From contig JAHBXS010000005.1 in the NCBI GenBank assembly GCA_019636375.1, positions 248,001 to 312,000 of the forward strand: DNA of 64,000 nucleotides. Direction: 5' to 3'. Both the position numbers and the translations under genes were made by a program. A model generated the notes under the pieces. It did no database searches. It saw only the letters and a program-made list of their open reading frames with translations, and was not told the origin of the DNA. This stretch comes from Pirellulaceae bacterium (GTDB lineage: Bacteria; Planctomycetota; Planctomycetia; Pirellulales; Pirellulaceae). Below, piece by piece: positions 1 through 10,139 of the stretch (the first letter of the stretch is position 1; every line of letters begins with the position of its first letter).

Positions 1-1
1 C

Positions 2-208
2 GACTCGGCCAAACGACATGAGGAAGCGACGGGGCTCTACTACATGCGAATGGCCGAAGCTCGCAACGAGGTGCGATTCCAAGAGCTAAAGGTCAACCTC
101 GATCAAGAAGCCAATGAGGTCGCCGATTTCTGGTTGCGGCACAATTACGACAACGATTGGGTCTTGAAGCCCAAGGTCGAAGTCGATCCCGAAGCTCCGT
201 TGAGTTAG
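2..208 (+). CDS. C-terminal end of an unknown protein (partial)
   Basis: An open frame enters from the left edge and ends at TAG 206-208, giving 68 residues. The visible part is charged and probably helical (YYMRMAEARNEVRFQEL), followed by an acidic and proline-containing tail. I do not recognise the family. The frame has no internal stop and a codon composition like its neighbours, so it is probably the true end of a gene that starts outside the window. It faces csrA tail to tail, with only 64 bases between them. Confidence 0.6.
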   Translation, partial: DSAKRHEEATGLYYMRMAEARNEVRFQELKVNLDQEANEVADFWLRHNYDNDWVLKPKVEVDPEAPLS

Positions 209-234
209 TAGGGCGAGTTGCCAATTCGCCCTAC
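208..234. repeat. Palindrome between convergent gene ends
   Basis: The sequence GTAGGGCGA is followed after nine bases by TCGCCCTAC, a perfect 9-bp stem. It begins at the stop codon of the truncated gene and lies before the csrA stop. No T-run follows on the plus strand. It may stop transcription from both sides or be a dispersed palindrome; I cannot tell which. Confidence 0.5.
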
Positions 235-272
235 CACTCGTCACAGCAGCGGTCAAAAGATCAGTGGCCGAA

Positions 273-491
273 CTACCCGACCTTGGTCATATCGAACTCG
301 ACATCCATTTCCAATTGCGGAAAGTGCGAGTCTTCCATCCCAAACGGCTTGAGTTCGCCTCGTAAAATTCGCACGTCGGCAGGTGCATTGATCCCGATGC
401 GAATTTGGTTCCCTTTGATCTGTAAAACCTCGAGTGTGATCCGGCCGTCGATGACAATCGTTTCGTTGGTTTTGCGTGAAAGAACTAACAT
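273..491 (-). CDS. csrA: Carbon storage regulator CsrA
   Basis: CsrA is a small dimeric RNA-binding protein that binds GGA motifs in mRNA leaders and controls translation. The 72-residue product starts MLVLSRKTNETIVID and contains the conserved core GITLEVLQIKGN-like strands (here GRITLEVLQIKGNQIRIGI) followed by NAPADVRILRGEL, including the RNA-contacting arginine of VRILR. The last 20 residues form a tail longer than in enterobacterial CsrA (61 aa). I chose ATG 491 rather than the upstream in-frame start at 578 because AAGGAAAGGGA lies just before it and because CsrA proteins begin with MLVL. It is divergent from hrpA. Family identity is very secure. Confidence 0.96.
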   Translation of the reverse strand: MLVLSRKTNETIVIDGRITLEVLQIKGNQIRIGINAPADVRILRGELKPFGMEDSHFPQLEMDVEFDMTKVG

Positions 492-808
492 GATCTTGTC
501 CCTTTCCTTAATTTGTCGGCGATAAAACTTCATCCCTATCTTCGAAGAGCCGCGGACACCTTTGGTCCAACACGCCAAAATTTTCTGAAAACAACCAAAA
601 TTCCTTTAAACCTGAACTTTTTCGCCCAAAATGGCTCTTGATTGGCTAGCACCCCCCTCAAAAAGGCCTGGGTTGCTAGCGTAAAATCGCTTGCTCAACG
701 TCAGAGTTTTCGGCCTTCGAACTGTCGAGCGGAAGACAACTGATCGAGACTTTTCACCCGAACGGTTCGAAAGAGCATCGATCCGAGCCACTTTTCGCCA
801 TTTTTGCC
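492..808. promoter_or_regulatory. Divergent csrA/hrpA intergenic region
   Basis: This 317-base gap must hold the promoters of both csrA and hrpA. The clearest structure is an inverted repeat with arms GCTAGCACCC (645-654) and GGGTTGCTAGC (670-680), separated by about 15 bases, which could be an operator or a leader hairpin for hrpA. No convincing -35/-10 pair could be fixed by eye. Nothing else coding was seen. Confidence 0.35.
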
Positions 809-3800
809 GTGACCATTGACCCAAATTCTGACTGGCCGACAACCGTGATGCAGCGGGACTTGTATCGCTTGCGCAAACTCGAGCGCACTGCTCGCGAGCA
901 ACCCACTCCGGCCAACCAAGCGAAATTGGACGGCGACCTCGCTGCTGCTCAGGACCGCCTGACTCGGCGACTTGGCAAACTCCCAAAGCCTTCGCTTGAT
1001 CCGTCTCTCCCCGTCTTCGAACGAGCGGAAGAAATCGCAAGCTTGATTCGTCAGCATCAAGTCGTCGTTGTCAGCGGCGAAACGGGGAGTGGAAAATCTA
1101 CGCAGCTTCCGCTGATTGCCTTGCAGGCCGGCATCGGGGCCTACGGGCTCATTGGCCATACGCAACCGCGACGCATCGCCGCTCGCAGTGTCGCCGCTCG
1201 CATTGCCCAGCTTTTGAAATCGCCTCTCGGTGATGCCGTCGGCTTTAAAATTCGGTTCAATGATCAAACCGATGACGACACTTATGTCAAACTGATGACC
1301 GACGGAATTCTGCTCGCCGAGACTCAGTTTGATCGATTTCTCGACCGCTACGAAATGCTGATTGTCGACGAGGCCCACGAGCGGTCCCTCAACATAGATT
1401 TTTTGCTGGGCTACTTGAAGAACCTGCTCCCCAAACGCCCGAACCTGAAATTAGTGATCACCTCCGCGACCTTTGATACGGAAAAATTCTCGCACCACTT
1501 TAGTGATCGACACGGCAACCCTGCCCCAGTGCTGCATGTCGCCGGGCGAACCTATCCGGTTGAGGTTCGCTACCACCCACCGGAGGAAGATTCCACCGAT
1601 GAACAGCAACAACAAGACATCGTGCGTCATTGTCGAGAACTTGTTAATCATCGTGACGGCGATGTGTTGGTCTTTTTGCCGACCGAGATGGATATTCGCC
1701 AAGTCACCAAGAAGCTGCGAGCCGCATTTCGAGACCGTCCCGTAGAGCTTCTACCGTTGTACGCCCGTCTCAGCCCCGCGCAGCAAAACGAGGTCTTCCG
1801 CCCCTCGTCGCATGGGCGCGTGGTCCTGGCGACCAACGTCGCCGAATCGTCGATTACCGTTCCCGGCATTCGCTATGTCGTCGATTCGGGGACGGCTCGG
1901 ATCAGCCGCTATGCACCGCGCACCAAGATTCAACGCTTGCCCATTGAGGCGATTTCGCAAGCGTCCGCCAAACAACGAGCGGGGCGTTGCGGTCGCGTGG
2001 CTCCGGGGATTTGCGTTCGACTGTATTCGGAAGACGACTATTCATCACGGCCAGAGTTCACGACTCCGGAAATCCGCCGCACGAATTTGGCGGGGACGAT
2101 CTTGCAATTGTTGGCGTTGCGGTTGGGAGCCATTGATGAATTTCCTTTTATCGATCCCCCTTCGCCTGAGTTGATTCGCGATGGCTTCAAGACTCTGTTC
2201 GAGATCGGAGCCATCGATGGCCAGCGACGGTTAACGCCGCTGGGAAAGAAACTCAGCCGCCTCCCTGTCGACCCACGAATCGGACGGATGTTGTTCGCGG
2301 CTGATGAACAAGGGTGCCTCAACGAAATTTTGATCATCACATCGGCCCTGGAATTGCAAGACGTCAGAATTCGCCCCGCTGAAAAACAGGCTGAAGCCGA
2401 CGCGGCTCATCGTGCTTGGAACGATCCGCAAAGCGATTTCATGGCAATCTTGAACATGTGGGACTTCATCGTCCATCTTAAAGAAACACTTTCGCGAAGC
2501 CGTTTTAGAATGGCCCTCGAACAAAATTTCTTGTCGCCGACTCTCGTGGCCCAATGGCAAGACATCCATCGTCAGTTACTGGAAATCGTCGGCGAATATG
2601 GGCTCAAGGTCCACCGTCGCCAAAATCAGCCGGATGCCATCCACCGCAGCCTTTTGTCCGGCCTCCTCTCCTCAGTCGCCACGCTCGAAGACAAGGCCGA
2701 GTATACGGGAGCAGGAGGAGTGAAATTTTTTCTGTGGCCCGGCTCGGGAGTCTTGGCTGCGAAACCGAAATGGATCATGGCGGCAGAAATCGTGGAGACT
2801 TCGCGACGCTACGCCCGGACGGTTGCTGCGATCAAGCCGGAATGGATCGAACCGATCGCCGGACACGTCCTTCAACGAACGGCGAGCGATCCCTACTGGA
2901 GCGACAAAGGCCAAACGGTAATGGCTCTCCAAAAGACCACCCTGTTCGGCCTCACGATACGCTCGCAAGAACGTGTGAACTACACCAAGATCGATCCAGA
3001 AACCAGCCGCGATTTGTTTATCGCTCATGGATTGGTGGAGGGAAGAATCCGTTCGACGTTTGAATTTTTTGAGCACAATCGCATGCTCATGGAAGAGATT
3101 GAAACGTTGGCGAAAAAAACTCGGCAGCGTCAATTGGTGATGGACTCGACCTTGATTGCCAACTTTTATCATCGTCGTCTGCCGATTGCTGCCGTGGATG
3201 TGCGAAGTCTGACGGAACTGTTGCGACTGAATTCAGAGTTGTCCAAGCGTTTGGAAATGCAACCCGAGGATTTGGGGATTTCCGCCGAAGATTGGTCCGT
3301 CGCCGAACAACTCCCTGATCGGGTACAGGTCGGGTCCGTTGAAGCTCCCGTTCAATACGAGTTTCACCCAGGGGGAAATCAAGACGGTGCCAACGTGCGG
3401 TTGCCCAAGGCCGCTCTTGGGCAAATCGACGAAGTGCAACTCGGGTGGCTGATTCCGGGCCTCCTCAAAGACCGCGTGATCGCCATGATTCGCAGTTTGC
3501 CCAAGCCACTGAGGCGGCGATTGGTCCCCGCTCCAGATATTGCCGAAAGGGTCCTCAAGGAAATTTCGTTTGGTGAGGGAAATTTTTTCGAAGTTGTCGC
3601 AAAAACGCTCGGCCGAATCGCGGGGGAGCCGATCCCCGCAAGTCACTTTACCAAAGAAAAAATCGACCCGCATCTGCTCGTCAATCTCATCGTCGTCGAT
3701 GACCAAGAACAACCGCTCGCCAGCGGCCGGTCCTTGCTGGAGATCCGCGAACAACTTGGTGCAGGCGAATCGACCGGGATCATCGAAGCCGACTCGACCG

Positions 3801-4675
3801 AATGGAATCAAACGGGTTTAACCGACTGGACGTGGGAGTCGCTTCCCGACCAAGTCCCAATCGTGCGGGGCAAAACGCGGTTGATCGTTTATCCGGCCAT
3901 TGTTGACGACGGCGAATCGGTGTCGCTGCGACTGGTGGAGTCGGCGGCCCAAGCGGAAACGTTGACCCACGCAGGGCTCGCAAGGTTGTTCTTGATTCGA
4001 CAACGAAAAAATGTTCGTTCCCAGGTCCAGTGGCTCCCCGGAATCGATCAAGTTCAGGTCTATCTGGCTCGCTGGATAAAATCGGAACAGTTCAAAGAGT
4101 GGCTGGGGCGTCGTTTGGTGGTCAATGGATTGGTCGAAAATCAGGACCCAATCAGATCAGCCTTCGAATTTGAAGCCAGAAATCGGCGGGCTGTCGAACT
4201 CCTTTCCGTGGCCACTCAAGAGCTGGCGACTTGGCTTCCAAAGCTCGGTGATGCGGCTCACAAACTGGCTCTCAAGTTAGAGGAACATTCAAAGAAACAA
4301 CCCGAAGTCGTCGCGGAAATTCGGCGTCAGTCGTCGCGACTTCTGAAAATTGAAACCCTTGAGGAGACTTCTTGGCGTTGGTTGCAGCAATTGCCCCGTT
4401 ACTTGCAGGGTTTTGTGATTCGCCTTGATAAACTCGCAAGTGGTGGGGGAGCCAACGATCGTGCCGCTGCAGGGATTCTTTCGCGGTACGACAAGGTTTA
4501 TGAACAGTTGGCCGAACAACACCAACGATTGGGAATCGACGACTCTGAATTGGAGACGCTGCGCTGGATGATCGAGGAGTTCCGCGTTTCAAAATTCGCG
4601 CAGAATTTAGGGACCAGCGTGACCGTTTCGGAAAAGCGGTTAGATAAGCAGGTTCAAAACGTTCGAACCGATTGA
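809..4675 (+). CDS. hrpA: ATP-dependent DEAH-box RNA helicase HrpA
   Basis: This is an HrpA-type DEAH helicase that unwinds RNA, known in bacteria from mRNA processing and rescue of stalled ribosomes. Motifs seen in order: Walker A GETGSGKST (90-98), DEAH (187-190), SAT (219-221), and motif VI QRAGRCGR further on, then the helicase-associated domain and the long C-terminal region found in HrpA (about 1290 residues is the usual length). The start is uncertain: GTG 809 opens the frame, but ATG 848 (codon 14) is also possible, and neither has a clear ribosome binding site. It stands alone, followed by an intergenic inverted repeat. Confidence 0.93.
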   Translation: MTIDPNSDWPTTVMQRDLYRLRKLERTAREQPTPANQAKLDGDLAAAQDRLTRRLGKLPKPSLDPSLPVFERAEEIASLIRQHQVVVVSGETGSGKSTQLPLIALQAGIGAYGLIGHTQPRRIAARSVAARIAQLLKSPLGDAVGFKIRFNDQTDDDTYVKLMTDGILLAETQFDRFLDRYEMLIVDEAHERSLNIDFLLGYLKNLLPKRPNLKLVITSATFDTEKFSHHFSDRHGNPAPVLHVAGRTYPVEVRYHPPEEDSTDEQQQQDIVRHCRELVNHRDGDVLVFLPTEMDIRQVTKKLRAAFRDRPVELLPLYARLSPAQQNEVFRPSSHGRVVLATNVAESSITVPGIRYVVDSGTARISRYAPRTKIQRLPIEAISQASAKQRAGRCGRVAPGICVRLYSEDDYSSRPEFTTPEIRRTNLAGTILQLLALRLGAIDEFPFIDPPSPELIRDGFKTLFEIGAIDGQRRLTPLGKKLSRLPVDPRIGRMLFAADEQGCLNEILIITSALELQDVRIRPAEKQAEADAAHRAWNDPQSDFMAILNMWDFIVHLKETLSRSRFRMALEQNFLSPTLVAQWQDIHRQLLEIVGEYGLKVHRRQNQPDAIHRSLLSGLLSSVATLEDKAEYTGAGGVKFFLWPGSGVLAAKPKWIMAAEIVETSRRYARTVAAIKPEWIEPIAGHVLQRTASDPYWSDKGQTVMALQKTTLFGLTIRSQERVNYTKIDPETSRDLFIAHGLVEGRIRSTFEFFEHNRMLMEEIETLAKKTRQRQLVMDSTLIANFYHRRLPIAAVDVRSLTELLRLNSELSKRLEMQPEDLGISAEDWSVAEQLPDRVQVGSVEAPVQYEFHPGGNQDGANVRLPKAALGQIDEVQLGWLIPGLLKDRVIAMIRSLPKPLRRRLVPAPDIAERVLKEISFGEGNFFEVVAKTLGRIAGEPIPASHFTKEKIDPHLLVNLIVVDDQEQPLASGRSLLEIREQLGAGESTGIIEADSTEWNQTGLTDWTWESLPDQVPIVRGKTRLIVYPAIVDDGESVSLRLVESAAQAETLTHAGLARLFLIRQRKNVRSQVQWLPGIDQVQVYLARWIKSEQFKEWLGRRLVVNGLVENQDPIRSAFEFEARNRRAVELLSVATQELATWLPKLGDAAHKLALKLEEHSKKQPEVVAEIRRQSSRLLKIETLEETSWRWLQQLPRYLQGFVIRLDKLASGGGANDRAAAGILSRYDKVYEQLAEQHQRLGIDDSELETLRWMIEEFRVSKFAQNLGTSVTVSEKRLDKQVQNVRTD

Positions 4676-5123
4676 CAAAGGCGTTGCTGGTTGGTTATCG
4701 ATTGAGTTTAAGTTGAAGTTTAAGTTTTGCACTTCGACTTAAACTTAAACCTACCCCATCGCCAAACAATTCCATCGAGCAGTGGTGTGTTCCGTAAGTC
4801 GCAAATCTTGATTGGTAGAATCGATTGTGGATTTCAAAATCATTTGCTTACGGAAAACCTCCCGACCATTATCAACGTGCTACACAATCCCTTTGCCTCT
4901 ACTTCTACTGCTATCATTGATTTGCTGTCATTCTCACCGATGGTCTCTAAAGCTAGAAAAAGTGGCCAATCCGCAGAAATTCCGCTTAAGTTCAAGCCGC
5001 TTCGTTTCGAGTCGGACTTGCCTGATTGCACGAAATCCTCTAAAAGCCCCACCTGAGTCCCTCTTAATAGAGGCTCAAGCGACGTGACCGAGACCGAAAT
5101 TGTATCCAAATAAGTTGCCCGAA
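4676..5123. repeat. Intergenic region with an imperfect TTTAAG inverted repeat
   Basis: The gap after hrpA holds an imperfect inverted repeat with 20-base arms at 4706-4725 and 4731-4750, built from GTTTAAGTT-type units. Being 30 bases past the hrpA stop it may act as a terminator, but the same unit occurs at 35549 and 52859, which points to a dispersed repeat family. The rest of the gap, to 5123, shows nothing I can name. Confidence 0.5.
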
Positions 5124-6650
5124 ATGCTTCAAAACACGACCATTCGAGCATGGATGATGTTGGCCTGGGGGATTTTCTGGACGTGCAGCATCGCTGGAGA
5201 ATTCGTCTCGGGTCAAACGACTGGGGGAACCCATAGTTTCCCGTACACCGCGTATGCCCTGCACGATGGCGTGCGGGTCCACAGCGGGCCGGGGCCCGAT
5301 CATTACGCGACGCAGGCCCTGCCGAAAGGGACTCTTGTCGAGGTCCATCGACATGACCCGGACGACTGGTGCGCGATTCGACCAACCGACGAAGCGTTCA
5401 GTATGGTCCCAGCCGAAATGATCGAAGTCCTTTCCGAACGCGAGGGGCGTTGTCTGTCTGACGGCGTTCAAGTCTGGGTCGGAACGGAGTTGGACCCCGT
5501 TGACCGTCCCTTGTGGCAAGTCAAACTTAAGGCCGGCGAGAAGGTCGAGTTGTTGGGCGAAGTGAGTTACCCAACTGCTGAAGGTTTCTCCACGGCCTGG
5601 TACCAAATCGCTCCCCCTCCCGGCGAATTCCGCTGGGTCAAACGAACAGAACTATTGCTCCCAGATCCGAAAACAAACCAAATTGGCGGCAACACTCGCT
5701 CGCCAACGCTTGCAACTCCTCAAGAGCAAAACGCAGAACGTCCCAACCCCGTCCGTTTGGCTCAAGCGACAGATGTGCTGGACAACCCCTTTCCAGACGA
5801 TCCAGAATTACTCAGTGGCTCCTCACCGCGAATCGCCGCGCGTTCCAATCTCGATGACAACCGAACCGATTCGGATAATTCAGGTTGGCGACGAGCCCGA
5901 GTCCCGCTGCGAATTGCTCAAGCCGATACGGGAGGAACCTCGCTGAATCAACGAGACGCGAACTCGGATTGGGCGAGGGGCACCGGTGGCGACATGCGAA
6001 CTTCTGGTGGTTCCGACCTTACGCGTTCTAGCCTTGCCTCGTCATATTCGGATGTCCCGGAGGATGTTGTCAACGCGCGACTGACACCGACCTTTGGCAC
6101 CGAGTCGATCACCGATCGCTTGCAACGTCTGGATTTGGAACTGGCCTCTGAAATCATCAAACCCGCAGAAAGTTGGCAATTGAATTCTTTTGCAGATCGA
6201 CTGGTGCGAATCCAGGAATCGGCAGAAACTCCAGCGGAAGCTCAGCAGGCTCGCCGTCTCATCGAAAAAGTCGACCGATTGCGATCAACCCAGTCGCGAT
6301 TGATCGAAACCAATGTCGGGAGCCGTCGTTCGAATCTCATCAACAGGTCCGCAGCAGTCGGCTCTGGCGTTGAATCCGAAGTCCAATTCGGGACGACTTA
6401 CGACGCCTACGGCTGGTTAAGTCAATTGACTCGAAAGAGTGGCAAGGCCGAACCGGGCTACGTCTTGCAAGACGACCAGGGAAAAATTCTGTGCCTGATT
6501 GAACCCAGCCCTGGGCTGAATTTGCATCGCTATTTGAACACGAAGGTCGGCGTGGTCGGGACTCGGGGCTACAATCAACAACTCAAAGTTAACCACATCA
6601 CGGCAGATCGCGTTGTGGTGCTCGAAAACAACCAAACCAAGCGGCGATAA
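5124..6650 (+). CDS. Exported SH3-like domain protein
   Basis: The product (508 aa from ATG 5124) has an N-terminal signal-like segment (WMMLAWGIFWTCSIAG) and then a bacterial SH3-like region starting YALHDGVRVHSGPG, in which the VHSGPG turn and the KGTLVEVHR and WCAIRP strands are typical. A second, weaker SH3-like stretch follows (VQVWVG...KLKAGEKVELLGE). The middle is low complexity and Asp/Ser/Arg rich. The C-terminal part (GWLSQL...GYVLQDDQGKILCLIEPSPGLNL) resembles a small beta-barrel repeat. TTG 5100 is a possible earlier start, but ATG 5124 places the signal peptide properly. Role probably in the cell envelope; the substrate is unknown. It converges with valS. Confidence 0.75.
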   Translation: MLQNTTIRAWMMLAWGIFWTCSIAGEFVSGQTTGGTHSFPYTAYALHDGVRVHSGPGPDHYATQALPKGTLVEVHRHDPDDWCAIRPTDEAFSMVPAEMIEVLSEREGRCLSDGVQVWVGTELDPVDRPLWQVKLKAGEKVELLGEVSYPTAEGFSTAWYQIAPPPGEFRWVKRTELLLPDPKTNQIGGNTRSPTLATPQEQNAERPNPVRLAQATDVLDNPFPDDPELLSGSSPRIAARSNLDDNRTDSDNSGWRRARVPLRIAQADTGGTSLNQRDANSDWARGTGGDMRTSGGSDLTRSSLASSYSDVPEDVVNARLTPTFGTESITDRLQRLDLELASEIIKPAESWQLNSFADRLVRIQESAETPAEAQQARRLIEKVDRLRSTQSRLIETNVGSRRSNLINRSAAVGSGVESEVQFGTTYDAYGWLSQLTRKSGKAEPGYVLQDDQGKILCLIEPSPGLNLHRYLNTKVGVVGTRGYNQQLKVNHITADRVVVLENNQTKRR

Positions 6651-6721
6651 ACGAAGCCGGCTGGGTTTGGCCTTTCATATCATAGACTTGCCGAATGGCC
6701 AGTTGTTTTGCAACGCCAAGT

Positions 6722-9700
6722 CTATTCCAGGTCCTTCAATGCCTGTTGAACGGCGGCGAGTTGTTCGACGTTTTGTGCGAGTTGCTCGCGGAAACGGGCG
6801 ATCACGTCGGGCGGAGCTTTCTCGACAAACGCAGGATTGGCGAGTTTGCTCTCGGTGCCGGTGATTTGTTGCTGGAGCCGAGCCTGTTCTTTTTCCAGAC
6901 GAACTTTTTCCGCTGCCGTATCGATCAAACCGGCTAAATCGACGTAGAGTTCCATTTCAGGAATCGCGAGTGTCGCCGATGGCTTGGGAGGTGATACCTC
7001 AGGACCAACTGCCGTCAATCGCGCGTTGGCCATCGAGGCGAAATAAACCTCCATCGCTCGCACCAGTCCGGCCGTCTCCTCGTTGCAACGGACCGAAAAC
7101 TTAACCTCGCGACGATGCTCGATCTTTTGCTTGGCCCGGATTTCGCGGAGCGCGCCAAGTGCCGATTCAAACAACCGAAATTGCGATTCGATTTGAGGCT
7201 GCCGCCATTGGTTATCCAACTTGGGCCATTCCGCAACGATTAGCCAATCGGACGGGGCCTGTACCGATTGCAGTCCGCGTTGCGGTGCGATCCCCCTCAG
7301 GAGTTGCCAAATTTCTTCGGTCACAAAGGGCATCACCGGATGGAGCAGCCTGAGCAACTGATCGAGCACAAAGGCCAACATCCGTTGAGCTTGGATGCGG
7401 GTGCCGTCGTTGCTCAAGCGTTCCTTGAGCATCTCAACGTAGAAGCTACAGAAGTCTTGCCAAGCGAAATCGTAGAGAACCCGTGCCACCTCCGAATAGG
7501 CGAATTGCTCGTAGGCTGTTGACGCCTCGTCGATCACTGTCACAAGTCGACTGAGAATCCAGCGATCCTCGATGGTCAACTGCTCGACATCGACTGGCCC
7601 AGGCTCAAAGTTTTCCAACCGCAGCATGGCAAACCGCGCGGCGTTCCAAAGTTTGTTCGAGAAGTTACGAGCGACTTCGAAACGTTCTGAAATCACGGCA
7701 CCTCGCTTCAACGCTTTGTCTTCGTCACTGGTCGCCCATTGGGTGGAAAACGTTTGCTTGCAGGCCGGGCAATCGACGCGCGGGAGGACGCGGTTTTTCT
7801 TGGTTTGCTCGATTCGATGTTCGCAGTGTGGGCATTCGAATAGAACGGGCATTCGCACGTCTTGCGTATCGGTCGTCAAATGAACCATCGCAAAACGCAA
7901 GGCATCGGCCCCAAAGCGATCGATCACATCTAGCGGATCGATTCCGTTCCCCTTGGACTTCGACATTGTTTCGCCAAACTGGTCGAGAATTTTTGGGTGA
8001 ATAAAGACGCGATCGAATGGAATCTGCCCGACATTGTTCAGACCCATCAGCACCATTCGCGCGACCCACAGACTAATGATGTCGCGGCTGGTGATCAGTG
8101 TATTCGTGGGATAAAAATATTTGAGTTCGGAAGTTTCGTCCGGCCAACCCAGGGTGCTGTGCGGCCAAAGAGCCGAACTGAACCAGGTATCGAGCACGTC
8201 TTCCTGTCGCACAAAACCCATCGCTTCCAGCGGATCAGCAAATTCGTTATGCTCATCGCGAATTGCAACGTGTAAAACAGCGTAGGGTAGGTTTAGGCGT
8301 TGTCTTCGTTCAGGATCGGTTTCTTCGGTCAACTCCAATTGCAGATAAACTCGATCCTCTGCAAACCCCGGCAGTTCGCGAATGTTCGCCGCGAGGCTCT
8401 CCGCATCAGTGTCTGTCAGGGCCACTTGGGACCAGACGGGGATTTGGTGCCCCCACCAGAGCTGCCGCGAGACGGGCCAATCCCTTTTTTCACCCAACCA
8501 GTCCAAGTAAGTCCGCTCGAAACGTTGCGGCTCGATCTTGACACGGCCATCGCGAACGGCATCCATCGCCGACTGTGCGAGTGTGTCCATTTTGACAAAC
8601 CACTGGTCGGCTAGGTACGGCTCGATGGGTGTTTTGCTGCGATCAGAAACGGGGAGTTCTATTTCGCGCTCCTCGACTCGGTCGAGCAGTCCTGCGGCTT
8701 CCAAATCGGCAACAACTCTTTGACGAGCTTGCTTCAGAAATAAGCCTGCATACGGCCCCGCTTCGGCATTGAGCGTTCCGTCGGGGTTGAGGATGTTGAT
8801 CATCTCTAAATTGCAACGCTTGCCGACTTCATAGTCATTGGGGTCGTGGGCCGGAGTGATCTTCACGCAACCGGAACCCAATTCGGGCTTGGGCCAATGG
8901 TCGGTCACCAGAGGAATCTCTCGACCGAGCAACGGCACTCGAAGTCGCCTGCCGTTTTGTGTCATCTGAGCCAGCAGTTGCAGGTTTGGCAAATGAGTTA
9001 GCCGCCGTTCGCGGAGGGCCTCAAGTTGTGACTCCAGTTGCGGACGTTCGCTCGTCGGCGCCTTCGAGAGTCGCTCGATGAGTTCTCGTTCGATTTTTTC
9101 AAGTTCTGCGGCCGGATCGGGATGCACGGCCACGGCCGTATCGCCCAGCATCGTTTCGGGGCGTGTGGTGGCAACAATGACAAATTCGGGCTCGCCGGGT
9201 TTGGGGTCGATTACCGGATATCGCAAATGCCAAAAGTGCCCTTGGACCGTTTCGTTTTGAACTTCGTCATCGCTGACTGCGGTTTGCAAGAAGGTGTCCC
9301 AGTTGACCAGTCGCTTGCCGCGATAGATGAGCCCTTTGCGGAACAGGTCAAAAAAAGTATGCCGCACGGCTCGCGCACACTGCTCGTCTAACGTGAATCG
9401 AGTCCGCTCCCAATCGCAGCTTGCTCCCAGGCGTTGGAGTTGTCCGAGAATTCGCTGTTCGTACTCGTCCTTCCAAGACCAGATGCGGCGGACCAGTTCT
9501 TCGCGGCCCAAGTCGTGGCGGGTTTTGTTTTCGGTTTCTTTGAGACGCCGCTCGACAACGGCTTGCGTCGCGATACCGGCGTGATCGGTGCCAGGCATCC
9601 ACAGAGTATTGAAGTCTTGCATCCGTTTGAGGCGGATCATCACGTCTTGGAGGGTGTTGTTGAGGGCATGGCCCAAATGCAACGCCCCGGTGACATTCGG

Positions 9701-9841
9701 AGGAGGGATCACAATGCAGTACGGAAGCCGCTTCGGGTCGGGCTCCGCGTGAAAGAAACCCTGTTTCACCCAAGCGTCATAGAGACGGGGCTGGGCTGAT
9801 TCGAAGTCAAAGCGGTTGGGGATTTCCGTGATGGTTGACAT
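6722..9841 (-). CDS. valS: Valine--tRNA ligase
   Basis: Class I aminoacyl-tRNA synthetase charging tRNA-Val. Visible: PPPNVTGALHLGHAL with the HIGH-type signature HLGH at 55-58, the editing domain (TTRPETMLGDTAV; AHDPNDYEVG), KMSKS as TMSKSKGNG near residue 625, the anticodon-binding domain after RNFSNKLWNAARF, and a C-terminal coiled coil (EKVRLEKEQARLQQQI). At 1039 residues it is longer than usual because of an insertion near residues 668-705, between the DVR and RNFxNKLWNA motifs, that contains two CPxC pairs (CPHC, CPAC) and should bind zinc. Monocistronic; start ATG 9841 has no strong ribosome binding site. Confidence 0.95.
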   Translation of the reverse strand: MSTITEIPNRFDFESAQPRLYDAWVKQGFFHAEPDPKRLPYCIVIPPPNVTGALHLGHALNNTLQDVMIRLKRMQDFNTLWMPGTDHAGIATQAVVERRLKETENKTRHDLGREELVRRIWSWKDEYEQRILGQLQRLGASCDWERTRFTLDEQCARAVRHTFFDLFRKGLIYRGKRLVNWDTFLQTAVSDDEVQNETVQGHFWHLRYPVIDPKPGEPEFVIVATTRPETMLGDTAVAVHPDPAAELEKIERELIERLSKAPTSERPQLESQLEALRERRLTHLPNLQLLAQMTQNGRRLRVPLLGREIPLVTDHWPKPELGSGCVKITPAHDPNDYEVGKRCNLEMINILNPDGTLNAEAGPYAGLFLKQARQRVVADLEAAGLLDRVEEREIELPVSDRSKTPIEPYLADQWFVKMDTLAQSAMDAVRDGRVKIEPQRFERTYLDWLGEKRDWPVSRQLWWGHQIPVWSQVALTDTDAESLAANIRELPGFAEDRVYLQLELTEETDPERRQRLNLPYAVLHVAIRDEHNEFADPLEAMGFVRQEDVLDTWFSSALWPHSTLGWPDETSELKYFYPTNTLITSRDIISLWVARMVLMGLNNVGQIPFDRVFIHPKILDQFGETMSKSKGNGIDPLDVIDRFGADALRFAMVHLTTDTQDVRMPVLFECPHCEHRIEQTKKNRVLPRVDCPACKQTFSTQWATSDEDKALKRGAVISERFEVARNFSNKLWNAARFAMLRLENFEPGPVDVEQLTIEDRWILSRLVTVIDEASTAYEQFAYSEVARVLYDFAWQDFCSFYVEMLKERLSNDGTRIQAQRMLAFVLDQLLRLLHPVMPFVTEEIWQLLRGIAPQRGLQSVQAPSDWLIVAEWPKLDNQWRQPQIESQFRLFESALGALREIRAKQKIEHRREVKFSVRCNEETAGLVRAMEVYFASMANARLTAVGPEVSPPKPSATLAIPEMELYVDLAGLIDTAAEKVRLEKEQARLQQQITGTESKLANPAFVEKAPPDVIARFREQLAQNVEQLAAVQQALKDLE

Positions 9842-10139
9842 GATTGATTACGTTCACAAAAGCTGATTTTTCTGGTCTTTTCGCCGGAAGGGATAGCGAT
9901 AACTATAGACGATTTTCGTTTTTTCCCCAACAGGGAGCGGCTCGGCGGCGACGGTTCCAACCTTTCACGATTGACAAACGAAATCCACTCGATGTTCATG
10001 GGACGCCGTGCGAGAAAAACCTCGATAGCCTAGTTGTCACCCACTCGACATTGATCGAAGATAGGGCGAGGGCATCAGGCGATCCATGAACGCCGGCCCA
10101 ACATCTACCACCACAACAATCAACCACGACGAGGCGTCA

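Noticed and set aside
157-525. Plus-strand frame over csrA
   Set aside because: Antisense to a certain gene and Ser/Arg rich; no support.
606-1378. Minus-strand frames over the start of hrpA
   Set aside because: Shadows of the HrpA coding sequence.
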